DNA of 64,000 bases from Aphodoplasma sp045541115 (GCA_045541115.1 JAZQIM010000011.1:62001-126000), one strand, 5' to 3'. Shown: positions 18,297 through 28,866, counted from the stretch's first letter. The notes: generated by a model not told the origin, from the letters alone. Translations and numbers: made by a program.

Positions 18297-18851
18297 TTAT
18301 TGATTTTCTTTTTCATATACACTGCGCTTTAAAACGCCGACATAAGGCAGATTTCTATGCTTTTGCGCATAGTCAAGGCCGTATCCGACAACAAATTCAT
18401 CGGGAATTTCAAAGCCTGTATAATCAACATCAATATGTACCTTTCTGCGCGACGGTTTATCCAAAATTGTGCATATTTTAAGACTTGCAGGGTCGCGCGC
18501 CAAAAGCATCTCCTTTACGTAACTTAATGTAAGTCCGCTGTCTATTATATCCTCAACTAAAAGTACGTGCTTTCCCTGTATCGGAGTGTCAAGGTCTTTG
18601 TCAACCTTTACAACGCCCGATGTTTTTGATGATGAGCCGTAGCTTGATACGCTCATAAAATCAATCTGGACAGGCACGCTCATTTTTCTCATAAGGTCAA
18701 CGCTAAACATTACGCCGCCTTTTAAAAGCGTCACAACAAGAACATCGTTTCCCTGATAATCAGCGCTTATTTTTTGTGCAAGCTCTTCTACCTTTTTGTC
18801 AAGCTGCTCTTCAGAAATCAATACTCTCTCAACATCCTCATGAATATACAT
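18297..18851 (-). CDS. hpt: Hypoxanthine phosphoribosyltransferase
   Basis: 184 residues with the PRPP-binding motif VLLVEDIIDSGLTL. It salvages hypoxanthine and guanine to IMP and GMP. The ATG at 18851 overlaps the tilS stop (TAATG) and has GGGAGGGG before it; a TTG five codons upstream is rejected because it overlaps that ribosome site. In Bacillus, HprT and TilS together regulate ftsH; the same gene order is seen here. Confidence 0.95.
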   Translation of the reverse strand: MYIHEDVERVLISEEQLDKKVEELAQKISADYQGNDVLVVTLLKGGVMFSVDLMRKMSVPVQIDFMSVSSYGSSSKTSGVVKVDKDLDTPIQGKHVLLVEDIIDSGLTLSYVKEMLLARDPASLKICTILDKPSRRKVHIDVDYTGFEIPDEFVVGYGLDYAQKHRNLPYVGVLKRSVYEKENQ

Positions 18852-20242
18852 TATTTCCCCTCCCAAAACTCTATCTTCAGTATTTTCGTCGTTTTTTCGC
18901 TTACTTTGTATAAATCACTTCTGCGAAGTCCGCTTATCCACAAAATCTCGTCATCACATGTGACAAGCGGAATACGACTGCGCGTTTTTACATCGACTTT
19001 TTCATCTATAAAAAAGTCTTTAAGCTTTTTTGTCCCCTTCATATTAAACGGAATAAATATATCCGCATTTTTTCTGCTTCTTATATATATTTGCCCACTT
19101 GGCAAATTATAATCAAAATACTCACAGTTTTTCCTGCGTCTTCCCATTTTGTCTGTAACAGACAAACAAAACGTTACATCTGCCTCTTTTATATATATAC
19201 TGCTTCCAATCTGCACCTCGTAGCAGTATCCTAAACCTTCATCGCTCTTTTTTTCAAAATATACTCTGTCATATTCACGTCTGGCAAAGCATATATCCGA
19301 TATGCTCACTTTCTTTGACGTTTCGCCATCGCAAAAAAGCTCATCACAGCGTATAACCGTATCATAAGAAATGTCTTTGTCACTTTTGCGGATCCTGGCA
19401 AGTGCATACCTTATAACCCGCAGTGAGAGCGCTTTATCGATTTTGTTATATTCATCAATGTTTATATAAAAGCCATTATGCGAATCGCAAAAAATCTTTT
19501 CACATATTTTTCTTGCCTGCTCATTCATATACTGTGAGTCGAGCGACAAGATGAGTGCATTTTCCGATATGACCTTGGCAAGATTTGGGTTATAATTCTT
19601 TTCAAGCTCGGGTATGAGATTTAATCTTATTTTATTTCTCATATACACATCTTCAAAATTCGTCTTATCAGTCACAAAGTCCTGCTCATTTTTATATAAA
19701 TATTTCTCGATTTCTTTTCTCGAAACACACAAAAGCGGTCGCACCACACCGTCTTCTCTCTTTGCCGCGATGCCTTTTATCCCGTCGAGTCCGCTTCCGC
19801 GCATATAATACATAAGACTCGTTTCAGCATTATCATTTTGATTATGTGCCGTCACGATCTTATCAATATTTTTCGCTTCCTTGAGTGAAAAAAAGTAATC
19901 GTATCTGATTTTGCGTGCTATCGCCTCTACGCTTTGGCGCGTTTTTTTTGCCTCCTCGCCAACATCGACTCTCAAAACATTAAGCTCGACTCCAAGCCTG
20001 TCGCATAAGCTTTTACAAAAGCTTTCATCGCTGTCAGCGTCACCTGCACGAAGCATATGATTTACATGCGCCGCATATACAATAAGTCCAAGCTCATCTT
20101 TTAAGTCGCAAATTACACGAAGCAAACATACCGAATCTGCTCCTCCCGACAAACATACCAAAACCTTATCGCCATATGAGAGCAGCTTATTTTTTTGTAT
20201 GAAGGCTTTTACCTTTCTTCTAAACTCATTTTCACTTCCCAT
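18851..20242 (-). CDS. tilS: tRNA(Ile)-lysidine synthase
   Basis: 463 residues. The PP-loop SGGADS (about 31-36) in the N-terminal ATPase domain marks TilS, which changes C34 of tRNA-Ile2 to lysidine so it reads AUA. The C-terminal domain carries KGTKKLKDFFIDEKVD, the TilS C-terminal signature. It overlaps dnaB and hpt by single bases, so translation is coupled. Confidence 0.95.
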   Translation of the reverse strand: MGSENEFRRKVKAFIQKNKLLSYGDKVLVCLSGGADSVCLLRVICDLKDELGLIVYAAHVNHMLRAGDADSDESFCKSLCDRLGVELNVLRVDVGEEAKKTRQSVEAIARKIRYDYFFSLKEAKNIDKIVTAHNQNDNAETSLMYYMRGSGLDGIKGIAAKREDGVVRPLLCVSRKEIEKYLYKNEQDFVTDKTNFEDVYMRNKIRLNLIPELEKNYNPNLAKVISENALILSLDSQYMNEQARKICEKIFCDSHNGFYINIDEYNKIDKALSLRVIRYALARIRKSDKDISYDTVIRCDELFCDGETSKKVSISDICFARREYDRVYFEKKSDEGLGYCYEVQIGSSIYIKEADVTFCLSVTDKMGRRRKNCEYFDYNLPSGQIYIRSRKNADIFIPFNMKGTKKLKDFFIDEKVDVKTRSRIPLVTCDDEILWISGLRRSDLYKVSEKTTKILKIEFWEGK

Positions 20243-21591
20243 TACATTTCCTCTTCGCTTTGTTGCTTATCCATATGCATAAATCTCGTGTGAGCACCAT
20301 CCCACCAGAATTTGATTGTGCCAGTTTCGCCGTTACGGTGCTTTGCTATAATACATTCAGCAACATTTTTGTCAGGGCTGTCGGGATTATAATACTCATC
20401 ACGATATAAAAACATTACTATATCGGCATCCTGCTCGATTGCTCCCGATTCACGAAGGTCAGAAAGCATCGGGCGCTTATTCGTTCTGCTTTCAGGACCA
20501 CGCGACAACTGCGATAATGTTATAATCGGAACCTGTATTTCCTTTGCAAGAATCTTTAGTGAACGCGAAATTTCTGAAACCTCTTGCTGACGGTTGTCAC
20601 TTCTTCCCTTGTTTGTGCCCTGCATAAGCTGCAAATAGTCTATTATTACAAGTCCGAGATTATGCTGCTGTTTTAAACGCCTGCATTTTGCGCGGATTTC
20701 AGATACGCTTACCGATGATGAATCGTCAATAAAAATCGGAGCTTTTTCAAGTCTTTGCATATTCTCACCAATTTTTACCCAGTCGTTTGCATCAATCGTG
20801 CCATCTCTTAATTTGCCAACGCTGACCGCCGCTTCGGAGCATATGATTCTGCTCGCAAGCTGCTCTTTTGACATTTCAAGGTTAAATATCGCGGTCGGAA
20901 CATTTGCCTTTATCGCAGCGTTTTGCGCAATATTAAGTGCAAAGCTTGTCTTACCCATGGCGGGACGCGCCGCAATCAAAATCAAATCACTCTTTTGAAG
21001 TCCCGATGTCATCTGGTCAAGATAGCCAAAGCCTGTAGGCACACCTGTAACCTTGCCTTTTTTAGCAGCCATCTCCTGCATCGTCTTAAACGTATCTCCC
21101 AAAAGCTCGCGTATATGCACTACACCGTGCGAGTCCTTTCCCTGAAGTATATCAAAGATTGCCTTCTCCGATTGCTCTAAAACTGTCTGCGCCTCATCTG
21201 TTGCATCATATCCCATATTCACAATCGCATTACCTGCATCAATGAGTCTGCGCAAAAGCGATTTTTGTGCAACGATATCGGCGTACTGCGTAATATTTGC
21301 AGTCGTCGGAACGGACGAAGCGATATTTGATAGATACGAAACACCGCCCACTGCATCGAGCTTGCTCTGATGCGTAAGCGCATCGGAAACAGTTACAATG
21401 TCTATCGCTCTGTTCGTATTAAACAAGTCAAGCATAACTGCAAAAATTGCTCTGTTGTGCTCAAAATAGAAATCCTGCTCGCCTATAAGCTCACTTACAG
21501 CTGCCATACAATTATGGTCGATAAGTATGCCTCCAAGCACGGATTGTTCAGCCTCCACGCTGTATGGCATAGTTCTTCCTGCCAAATCCAT
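20242..21591 (-). CDS. dnaB: Replicative DNA helicase DnaB
   Basis: 449 residues. An N-terminal helical domain (PYSVEAEQSVLGGILID) is followed by the RecA-like C-terminal domain with Walker A ARPAMGKTS and the DnaB end segment KHRNGETGTIKFWWD. It unwinds DNA at the replication fork. It follows rplI, as in many Firmicutes. An AAGGAG site precedes the start. Confidence 0.97.
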   Translation of the reverse strand: MDLAGRTMPYSVEAEQSVLGGILIDHNCMAAVSELIGEQDFYFEHNRAIFAVMLDLFNTNRAIDIVTVSDALTHQSKLDAVGGVSYLSNIASSVPTTANITQYADIVAQKSLLRRLIDAGNAIVNMGYDATDEAQTVLEQSEKAIFDILQGKDSHGVVHIRELLGDTFKTMQEMAAKKGKVTGVPTGFGYLDQMTSGLQKSDLILIAARPAMGKTSFALNIAQNAAIKANVPTAIFNLEMSKEQLASRIICSEAAVSVGKLRDGTIDANDWVKIGENMQRLEKAPIFIDDSSSVSVSEIRAKCRRLKQQHNLGLVIIDYLQLMQGTNKGRSDNRQQEVSEISRSLKILAKEIQVPIITLSQLSRGPESRTNKRPMLSDLRESGAIEQDADIVMFLYRDEYYNPDSPDKNVAECIIAKHRNGETGTIKFWWDGAHTRFMHMDKQQSEEEM

Positions 21592-21617
21592 CTTTCTACT
21601 CTCCTTACAAAAGCGTA

Positions 21618-22064
21618 TTACTCCTCTGTGACAACGACCTTAAGCTTTGCCGAAATTTCAGGGTATACGCGTACATCAACCTCTGTTGTACCAATATTTT
21701 TAATGCCGTCCGGCATGTTAAACTTCTTCTTGTCAACATCTATATGATGCTGCATTTTAAGCGCTTGCGAAACATCCTTGCTGGTTATTGAACCAAACAA
21801 TTTTCCGCCTGCACCGGCTTTTGCCTTAAGCGATACGCTGAGCTTCTCAAGCTCTTCTTTAAGCTCTAATGCCTGCTTTCTTTCCTGCTCCTTATGATAT
21901 GCCTGTGCCTCTTTCTGTCCTTTCACAGAATTAAGATTCATGCTATTTGCTTCTATCGCAAGTCCGCGCGGAAACAAAAAGTTGCGCGCATAACCGTCAG
22001 ACACCTCTTTAACATCGCCTTTTTTACCTTTTCCTTTTACATCTGCCTGTAAAATTACCTTCAT
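21618..22064 (-). CDS. rplI: 50S ribosomal protein L9
   Basis: 148 residues. The L9 N-terminal signature KGKGKKGDVKEVSDGYARNF, a long connecting helix rich in Glu/Lys and the C-terminal rRNA-binding domain are all present. It lies between gdpP and dnaB in the conserved Firmicute order. Confidence 0.97.
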   Translation of the reverse strand: MKVILQADVKGKGKKGDVKEVSDGYARNFLFPRGLAIEANSMNLNSVKGQKEAQAYHKEQERKQALELKEELEKLSVSLKAKAGAGGKLFGSITSKDVSQALKMQHHIDVDKKKFNMPDGIKNIGTTEVDVRVYPEISAKLKVVVTEE

Positions 22065-22105
22065 AATGACTCATTCTCCCTTCCACATTATGCAGTATAT
22101 TTAAA

Positions 22106-24115
22106 CTACTCCTGTTCAGCTATATACTCATCGATTGCCGACAATAGCTGCTCTTTTGCTTCTTCAATAGAAATTTCGCGAAGCTGTGCTCCTGCAACGG
22201 TCAGGTGACCGCCGCCACCAAGTTTTTCAAGTATAAGCTGGACATTTAGCGCACCCCATGAGCGTCCGCTTATAATGATTTCGTCGCCAATCGGTGCAAT
22301 AACAAACGAAGCCTCAACACCTTCTATTCCGAGAAGCTCATCGGCTGCCTGTGCGACTACAACGAGCGTGTCACTTACTTCGCTCTCACTTACCGATATT
22401 GCTATACTTTCGCGCACAAACTCAGCACATCCTACAATTTTTGCCTTGCTGCTGTAATGCACAAGATCACTTTGGAACATCTTCTTGACATCTACCGTGT
22501 CTACGCCGTATTTCTTCAAAAACGATGCCGCATCAAATGTTCGTACGCCCGTTTTGAATGTAAAATTCTTTGTATCCATAAATATTCCCGCATACATCGC
22601 TTCTGCCTCAAGCTTTGTCAGCATTACCTTATTATCCATATACTGCAAAAGCTCTGTAACCATTTCACTTGTCGAAGAAGCATATGGCTCATGGTATACG
22701 AGCGAACAATTTTCAACAAACTCCGTGCTTCGTCTGTGATGGTCGATAAGAACTATCTGCCCTGCTTTTTTAAGAAGCTCGGGATTTTCTGTAAGCGAGG
22801 GGCGATGTGTGTCGACAACAATCAATACCGTATCATCACCTACAACCGTTTCAGCCTCTTCGGGCGTTATAAACAAATTAGCATTTTCTTCGCTTTCAGA
22901 CTGTATAATAGAAATAATTTTCTTTGCAGTTTCTCCGCATTCACCACATACAATATTAACGCTCTTGTCGCGATTTTTTACGCTTCGTGCAAGACCAATT
23001 GCCGCTCCGAGTGAATCCATATCGGGCGATTTATGTCCCATAATTACAACATTTTTTTCATTCATAACGAGCTGGCGAAGAGCATAAGCAACGACTCTCG
23101 ATTTAACACGCGTGCTCTTTTCATGCTCTCTCGTCTTTCCGCCGTAAAACCGAAACTGCCCTTCATCTTTTATAACAACCTGGTCCCCGCCACGGCCAAG
23201 CGCCATATCAAGAGCCATTCTTGAATACTCTTCATTCGTTACTATGTCATCACCGCCGCAGCCTATGCCTATACTGATTGTTGCAGGCAGTTTATTGCTT
23301 ATGCTTATCTCGCGCACACGGTCAAGTATTTCAAACTTTTCTTCTATGAATTTATCTAAATATTTATGCTCAAACATAAATACATATTTGTCACGCTCGA
23401 GCTTTTTTAACACGCCGCGCACATCGCCTATCCACTCATTTATATAGCGTGCTATAAGCGAGCTCATCTGCGGCTTTAACGACTCATCTGTGCTGTTCAT
23501 TACGTCGTCATAGTTGTCAATCATAATGACACATACGTCCGTTTTTTCTTCAAGATACTTTTGTCTGATTGTAACAAGCTCTGTTTTGTCAAGCCAGTAA
23601 AGCAAAATGAGATACTCATTATCATGCTTCGGGTCAGGCTTTATAATATTTCCCATAACGCTGTAACGATGGTTGCGGTACACTACATCAAGCGATATTC
23701 CCTCCTGCATGCGAAGCACATCATTCCAATTAAGATCCTCAATTATTTCCGTCACATTTCTGTCAAAAAGCGACTCGCCGTCTATAATTTTTGCAAAACT
23801 CTGATTATACCACGATACGCGTCCGTCAAGATGTGTAATAAGCATAGGGAAAGGTATGTTCACCAATGAATCTCTCGTCGCAGTATCCATATGACTGTTT
23901 AGAGTCTGCACATATTCTCTTATATCCATGTCACGACGCTTATGCTCTAAAATGCTTAGTGTAAATAACACTAAAAACAACACAATCTCAACAATTCCGA
24001 GCCACAAAGGACCTGTTATGAATGTGAGTAGTGCGCATACGAGCACAGACCACTGCGCTACACTTAGTGCACGGTATAAATTTATTAAATACCATTTATT
24101 TTTCTTCATCTTCAT
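22106..24115 (-). CDS. gdpP: Cyclic di-AMP phosphodiesterase GdpP (DHH/DHHA1)
   Basis: 669 residues. Two N-terminal membrane helices (about 15-60), a PAS-like domain (about 75-150), a degenerate GGDEF domain (about 175-310), then DHH (MGHKSPDMDSLGAAIG, VDTHRPS, IDHHRR) and DHHA1 (GGGGHLTVAGAQL). It hydrolyses c-di-AMP to pApA. The cyclase cdaA is also in this window at 55.8-56.7 kb. It sits between a YybS-like gene and rplI. Confidence 0.95.
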   Translation of the reverse strand: MKMKKNKWYLINLYRALSVAQWSVLVCALLTFITGPLWLGIVEIVLFLVLFTLSILEHKRRDMDIREYVQTLNSHMDTATRDSLVNIPFPMLITHLDGRVSWYNQSFAKIIDGESLFDRNVTEIIEDLNWNDVLRMQEGISLDVVYRNHRYSVMGNIIKPDPKHDNEYLILLYWLDKTELVTIRQKYLEEKTDVCVIMIDNYDDVMNSTDESLKPQMSSLIARYINEWIGDVRGVLKKLERDKYVFMFEHKYLDKFIEEKFEILDRVREISISNKLPATISIGIGCGGDDIVTNEEYSRMALDMALGRGGDQVVIKDEGQFRFYGGKTREHEKSTRVKSRVVAYALRQLVMNEKNVVIMGHKSPDMDSLGAAIGLARSVKNRDKSVNIVCGECGETAKKIISIIQSESEENANLFITPEEAETVVGDDTVLIVVDTHRPSLTENPELLKKAGQIVLIDHHRRSTEFVENCSLVYHEPYASSTSEMVTELLQYMDNKVMLTKLEAEAMYAGIFMDTKNFTFKTGVRTFDAASFLKKYGVDTVDVKKMFQSDLVHYSSKAKIVGCAEFVRESIAISVSESEVSDTLVVVAQAADELLGIEGVEASFVIAPIGDEIIISGRSWGALNVQLILEKLGGGGHLTVAGAQLREISIEEAKEQLLSAIDEYIAEQE

Positions 24116-24159
24116 CGCAAAATATTTTCCTTTCTATTTCCAGATGAACTTCCACACTA

Positions 24160-25056
24160 TTATTCATCTTTGGATATCGCGCGAATATTTATAAATGCAT
24201 CAAGAACTCCTATAAAAAGATAAATGCTTGATGCGGCAAAAACTGTTGCAAACAACAGTATGTAAACAAAAATTCTCGCAGTAACATTTTTGACCTTTTT
24301 TGCAAAAAATACTGCTACAGATAAGCCGCATACAAGTGTGTATGACATAAGTATTACCACAATATTTACAAGCGCTGTTTTCAGTGCGCCGTCTGTAAAC
24401 ATGCTAAGTATAAAAAACAGCGTAAAAGCTGTCATACATGTCTTGTCGGCTCTTATCTGGCAAAAGCCTCTGTATAAACTCTTATACGATGCATCTGCCT
24501 TTTTTAATACCCGTATGCATATGTAAAACGCTATATATGAACACGCCGCCGCCATACATATAAATATCGACGGCAAAAGCGATGTAAACATACCGTATGC
24601 CATGCTTGCATATTCGCCGGGAAGTGTGTATATCTCACTTGTTGCATCTATCGCCTCTGAAACGACAACCAAAAGCTGCTCTACTCCGCCCGACATGGCA
24701 AAACTTATCGCAAGCGACACTAATAGACCTACCGCTCCAAACGATACTGTATACAAAAGTCCCTTCCTTCTCTTCATCGCATAGGAAAGCATTATCGCCA
24801 TCGGCATTGTGCCTAAAAGTGCCGAAAAATTTAATCCGAGCGAAAACAATGACGGCACCATAACCGTGATTATTACCGGCAGAATTGTGTGTCTTAAATG
24901 AAAACGTATAAATATGTACGAAAGACACGCAGGCGCCAATATAAACATCGCTATTGCCAAAAAGCCGGGCACGCTCATAAGTGCACAAAGCATAATCAAA
25001 ACTATATTACATACTACATACTCTTTTTTTGTCGGCTTATTTTCAGTATTTTCCAA
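24160..25056 (-). CDS. YybS-family (DUF2232) membrane protein
   Basis: 298 residues with about eight hydrophobic segments. Position directly upstream of gdpP-rplI-dnaB and the membrane pattern identify it as the YybS/DUF2232 protein of Firmicutes, whose function is unknown. The start is TTG at 25056 with GAGGTGG about six bases before it; no ATG lies nearby in frame. Confidence 0.82.
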   Translation of the reverse strand: MENTENKPTKKEYVVCNIVLIMLCALMSVPGFLAIAMFILAPACLSYIFIRFHLRHTILPVIITVMVPSLFSLGLNFSALLGTMPMAIMLSYAMKRRKGLLYTVSFGAVGLLVSLAISFAMSGGVEQLLVVVSEAIDATSEIYTLPGEYASMAYGMFTSLLPSIFICMAAACSYIAFYICIRVLKKADASYKSLYRGFCQIRADKTCMTAFTLFFILSMFTDGALKTALVNIVVILMSYTLVCGLSVAVFFAKKVKNVTARIFVYILLFATVFAASSIYLFIGVLDAFINIRAISKDE

Positions 25057-25126
25057 CGCCTGCCACCTCGTAAAATCAAGTCTTTTTTACTGCTCCTTAT
25101 TATAAACGACAATAAAGGTAATATAT

Positions 25127-25156
25127 ACTATATCACAAATAATACCCATATGTCAA
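25127..25156 (-). promoter_or_regulatory. Probable sigma-A promoter of yybS-gdpP-rplI-dnaB
   Basis: Minus strand TTGACA (25156-25151), 18-base spacer, TATAGT (25132-25127), about 70 bases before the TTG start. It may serve the whole run down to ftsH. Confidence 0.65.
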
Positions 25157-25303
25157 ACACAAATACTTTTTCGCATCAATCGGCCGCGCATATAAAAATT
25201 GTTTGTTTGTTTTTTTGTAAATGACGAAATATTTTTGCACACATCAAAATATATATATCTATATAAAAATATTACAAGAAACGCGTGAAACGGATGTGCT
25301 GCA

Positions 25304-26836
25304 TTGAAAAAAAGACTTTTTATTAAAAATGCCGTCATACTTACAACAACGGCAATTATACTTCGTACTATCGGTATATTTTTCAGAATCTACATATCAA
25401 ACGCCATAGGAAGCGAAGGTATGGGGCTTCATCAGCTTATATTTTCCATATACATCTTTGCAAGCGCTATCGCCTCATCGGGCATAAGCATCGCTGTAAC
25501 GCGACTTGTTTCAGAAAAAATTGATTCCGGCGGTAAATTGGCGGTAAACAAAATTCTTTCACGAGCGCTTTGTGTAAGTATATTTTTAGGCTTTCTTTCG
25601 TGTGCGCTCATGTACTTTAGTGCAGACTTTGTATCTGCTAATTGGCTGGGCGATATGCGCGCGTGTCTGTCTTTAAAAATCTTATCCTTAGGTCTTCCCT
25701 TTATGGCCGTATCGTCTTGTCTTAAAGGATACTTTATCGCGCGAAGAAAAACGTCTACTCCTTCAAACTCACAGCTCTTTGAACAGCTTGTGCGTATTGT
25801 AACCTGTATGCTCTTGTTAAAATATACAGGCACTAAAAATCTTGCTTATGCATGTGCAGCAGTTGTTTGCGGCAACGCTGTGTCAGAGCTCGCCGCATTT
25901 TTATACATATATATAGGATACCTTCGTGACAAGCGCACACTCTCGAAAGGCACAAATGAGCCAACACATGTTCTTCGCTCATTGTCTTCTATATTTGTGC
26001 CTGTTGCACTCGGCTCATATTTAAACACTATTCTTCACAGCACAGAAAATATATTAGTGCCGGATGCTCTTACGCGCTACACTTTTTCGCGCTCACTTTC
26101 ACTTTCGCAGTTTGGCACGCTTAAAGGCATGGCTCTGCCCCTATTGTTTTTTCCGTCATCATTTCTTGGTGCGCTGAGCACCCTTTTAATTCCGGAAATA
26201 AGCCTATACGCGCAGAATCGTCAGAACAAATCACTTAAAAACACAATAGAATATACACTTTTAATAACATCTGTTAGCTCTGTTCTCATCGGCATAATTT
26301 TTTTGGCATATTCGGGAGAAATAGGCCGTTTGATATATAAAAATGACGAGGTTGGCGCTTATATGAAAATACTTGCTCCCATCGTCCCATTTATGTATAT
26401 AGAAAGCATTATTGCCGGAATATTAAATGCGCTAAATCAGCAAAATACCCTCTTACGCTATAACGTATATAACTCGGCGATACGCATAACTCTGATTACC
26501 TTTTTTGTACCAAAGTTTGGCGTATACTTTTTTATTGCTATTATGCTTGCAAGCAACATTTTCACATCTTCACTGAGCATTTTCAGGCTCGTAAAAGTAA
26601 CAAATATCACCTTTAACATAAAAGCCTTTATCATAAAGCCACTTGTATCAGCACTTATGTCTTTTCTCATATTATATGCGCTCAAAGCACTGCTTCATAA
26701 TATATTTAATAACAGTATTTTAGAGCTTATAGCAGGCATTTTTGTTATATGCATCACATATACATCTTTTATCCTTATGACAAATTGTGTAACCGAAAAT
26801 GATGTGCGCCGCCTTTTGGGGCGAAAGCGGGGGTAG
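25304..26836 (+). CDS. Stage V sporulation protein B-like MOP flippase
   Basis: 510 residues with about 14 membrane helices of the MATE/MOP polysaccharide transporter fold. The N-terminus (ILRTIGIFFRIYISNAIGSE) is like SpoVB, which takes part in spore cortex synthesis as a lipid-linked precursor flippase. An in-frame TGA lies six codons upstream, so TTG at 25304 is the earliest start and there is no ATG for many codons; the ribosome site is weak. It is followed 7 bases later by spmA, supporting a sporulation role. Confidence 0.87.
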   Translation: MKKRLFIKNAVILTTTAIILRTIGIFFRIYISNAIGSEGMGLHQLIFSIYIFASAIASSGISIAVTRLVSEKIDSGGKLAVNKILSRALCVSIFLGFLSCALMYFSADFVSANWLGDMRACLSLKILSLGLPFMAVSSCLKGYFIARRKTSTPSNSQLFEQLVRIVTCMLLLKYTGTKNLAYACAAVVCGNAVSELAAFLYIYIGYLRDKRTLSKGTNEPTHVLRSLSSIFVPVALGSYLNTILHSTENILVPDALTRYTFSRSLSLSQFGTLKGMALPLLFFPSSFLGALSTLLIPEISLYAQNRQNKSLKNTIEYTLLITSVSSVLIGIIFLAYSGEIGRLIYKNDEVGAYMKILAPIVPFMYIESIIAGILNALNQQNTLLRYNVYNSAIRITLITFFVPKFGVYFFIAIMLASNIFTSSLSIFRLVKVTNITFNIKAFIIKPLVSALMSFLILYALKALLHNIFNNSILELIAGIFVICITYTSFILMTNCVTENDVRRLLGRKRG

Positions 26837-26843
26837 ATTTTAA

Positions 26844-27428
26844 ATGCTTAACTTTATATGGTCATTTATGATTCTTTTTTCAATTATATTCTCAGCAATA
26901 AACGGTCAAATGGACACAGTTGCTCTTCGCGCTCTCGATGCATCAAAAGATGCAATAACAACTATAATATCTCTTACGGGCGCGGTGTGCTTTTGGAGCG
27001 GCATACTAAAAATTGCCGAAAACGGAGGGCTTATTCATCTTTTATCAAAGACATTACGTCCAATAATACGTCTTTTGTTTCCGGACATAAACCCAAACAG
27101 CGACGCTGCAGGCGCAATTATTTCAAATATGAGCGCAAACATGCTTGGCATGGGTAACGCCGCGACACCGCTCGGCATAAAGGCTATGCAAGAGCTCGAT
27201 AATATAAATCATCACAGCCCTGCCGCATCAGATGCTATGTGTCGGCTCGTTGTAATAAACACAGCCTCTATACAGCTTATTCCTACAACAATGATAGCAA
27301 TTTTAAGCGGGGCCGGCGGCCAAAATCCGTTTGACATTATTTTGCCTACATTATTATGCTCCTTTCCTGCTCTTGTTTTCGGTATTCTGTTATGCCGTGC
27401 CTTTGAAGGCAAGAAGGACCGACTATGA
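26844..27428 (+). CDS. spmA: Spore maturation protein A
   Basis: 194 residues, four to five membrane helices, nucleoside-recognition (Gate) domain. SpmA and SpmB are needed for spore core dehydration in Bacillus and Clostridium. It contains MSANMLGMGNAATPLG, typical of SpmA. It overlaps spmB by four bases (ATGA). Confidence 0.95.
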   Translation: MLNFIWSFMILFSIIFSAINGQMDTVALRALDASKDAITTIISLTGAVCFWSGILKIAENGGLIHLLSKTLRPIIRLLFPDINPNSDAAGAIISNMSANMLGMGNAATPLGIKAMQELDNINHHSPAASDAMCRLVVINTASIQLIPTTMIAILSGAGGQNPFDIILPTLLCSFPALVFGILLCRAFEGKKDRL

Positions 27429-27958
27429 AAAATATAGCATTGCTTTGTTCCTTTATCGTGCCGTTTATAATATTTTCTATAATCGCTTTCGGACTTATCA
27501 GGCGTGTAAATGTCTTTGACAGTTTTTGCACAGGCGCAAAAGACGGTCTTAAAACCTCTTTATCTATAACTGCGCCTATAATAGCTCTTATGTGCGCAAT
27601 CGCGATGCTTCGTGCATCGGGCGCTCTCGACGCTCTTATCTGTCTGATTCGTCCTTTTACAAATCTGATAGGTCTTAATGAAAATCTTATTCCATTATCG
27701 ATACTTCGTCCCATTTCAGGCGGAGGCTCAATAGGACTTGTGAGCGATATAGTATCACGTTTCGGCGCAGACAGTTCTATTGCAAAAACTGCCTGCGTAA
27801 TGGCAGGCTCAACTGAAACAACTTTCTACACACTCGCTGTGTATTTTGGCAGTGTCGGCATAAAAAAGACGCGCCACAGCGTTGTCTGCGCACTTTTATG
27901 CGACATCGCCGTATTAGTAAACAGCATCATAATCTGCCGCATCTTTTTTGGCAGTTAA
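27425..27958 (+). CDS. spmB: Spore maturation protein B
   Basis: 177 residues with five hydrophobic segments and the SpmB stretch LRPISGGGSIG plus GSTETTFYTLAVYFGSVG. It is the partner of SpmA. Translationally coupled to spmA; the M14 peptidase gene follows after 33 bases. Confidence 0.95.
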   Translation: MKNIALLCSFIVPFIIFSIIAFGLIRRVNVFDSFCTGAKDGLKTSLSITAPIIALMCAIAMLRASGALDALICLIRPFTNLIGLNENLIPLSILRPISGGGSIGLVSDIVSRFGADSSIAKTACVMAGSTETTFYTLAVYFGSVGIKKTRHSVVCALLCDIAVLVNSIIICRIFFGS

Positions 27959-27991
27959 ATTTTATATAACAAAATTTTAGGAGGAGAAAAA

Positions 27992-28858
27992 ATGATTTAC
28001 ACCTATGCAGATGTCTTAGACGACATTTCAAAATTCTTTGGTGACTATCCGTTTATGAAATTTTTTAAATTTGGTCAAAGCGTGATGGGGCGGCCACTGT
28101 ATGCAATAAAAATAGGCACAGGTCCTAAAAAGGTTATATACGTCAGCGCCCATCATTCTCTTGAGTGGCTCACGAGTGCCATGATTATGTCGTTTGTAAA
28201 AATATATGGCGACGCAATAAAAAATGATACCGAGCTTTGCGGTTATAACGCACGCGCACTCAGTGAGCAAACGACAATGTACATAATACCTATGCTTAAT
28301 CCCGATGGAGTCGACCTTGTTGCAGGCAAAATCCCCGACGATAATCCTTATGTAATGAAGCTTCGCCAGATGCTTGGCGACATAAATTTTGCAAATACAT
28401 GGCAGGCAAACATAAACGGTGTCGACTTAAATCACAATTACGATGCAAGCTTTTCGCCTATATTGCCTGGTCCCGCGCCATCGCGCTACGGCGGCGAGAC
28501 CTTCGAAAGCGAGCCAGAAAGCCGTGCGCTTGCCGAATTAACAAGAAAGATAATGCCTGACCTCGTGATAGCATATCATTCACAGGGCCGTGAAATATAT
28601 TACGATTTTGAAGGTGCGGTTCCGCCCAATGCAAACGATCTTGCACAGGAATTTTCTCGTCTTTCCGGCTATAGATTGGCTACTCCGAGCGGCAGCGCCG
28701 CATTTGGCGGGTATAAAGACTGGTTCATAAAGGAATTTAACAAGCCCGGCTTTACAATTGAAATCGGTCTTGGTAAAAATCCGATAGGCTATGACCAGCT
28801 TGAGCAGGTTGTTAAAGAAAATGTTTGTGTTATGATTTATGCAGCCGCAAACGCGTAA
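27992..28858 (+). CDS. M14-family zinc carboxypeptidase
   Basis: 288 residues. Zinc ligands are His and Glu in SAHHSLEW (HxxE) and the His in IAYHSQG; the catalytic Glu is in FTIEIGLG. NPDGVDL and GVDLNHNYD are typical of gamma-D-glutamyl-diamino-acid peptidases such as Bacillus YqgT and Enp1. There is no signal peptide, so it may act on wall peptides inside the mother cell or during recycling. GGAGG precedes the start and a terminator follows. It ends the spoVB-spmA-spmB unit. Confidence 0.9.
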   Translation: MIYTYADVLDDISKFFGDYPFMKFFKFGQSVMGRPLYAIKIGTGPKKVIYVSAHHSLEWLTSAMIMSFVKIYGDAIKNDTELCGYNARALSEQTTMYIIPMLNPDGVDLVAGKIPDDNPYVMKLRQMLGDINFANTWQANINGVDLNHNYDASFSPILPGPAPSRYGGETFESEPESRALAELTRKIMPDLVIAYHSQGREIYYDFEGAVPPNANDLAQEFSRLSGYRLATPSGSAAFGGYKDWFIKEFNKPGFTIEIGLGKNPIGYDQLEQVVKENVCVMIYAAANA

Positions 28859-28866
28859 ATATATTA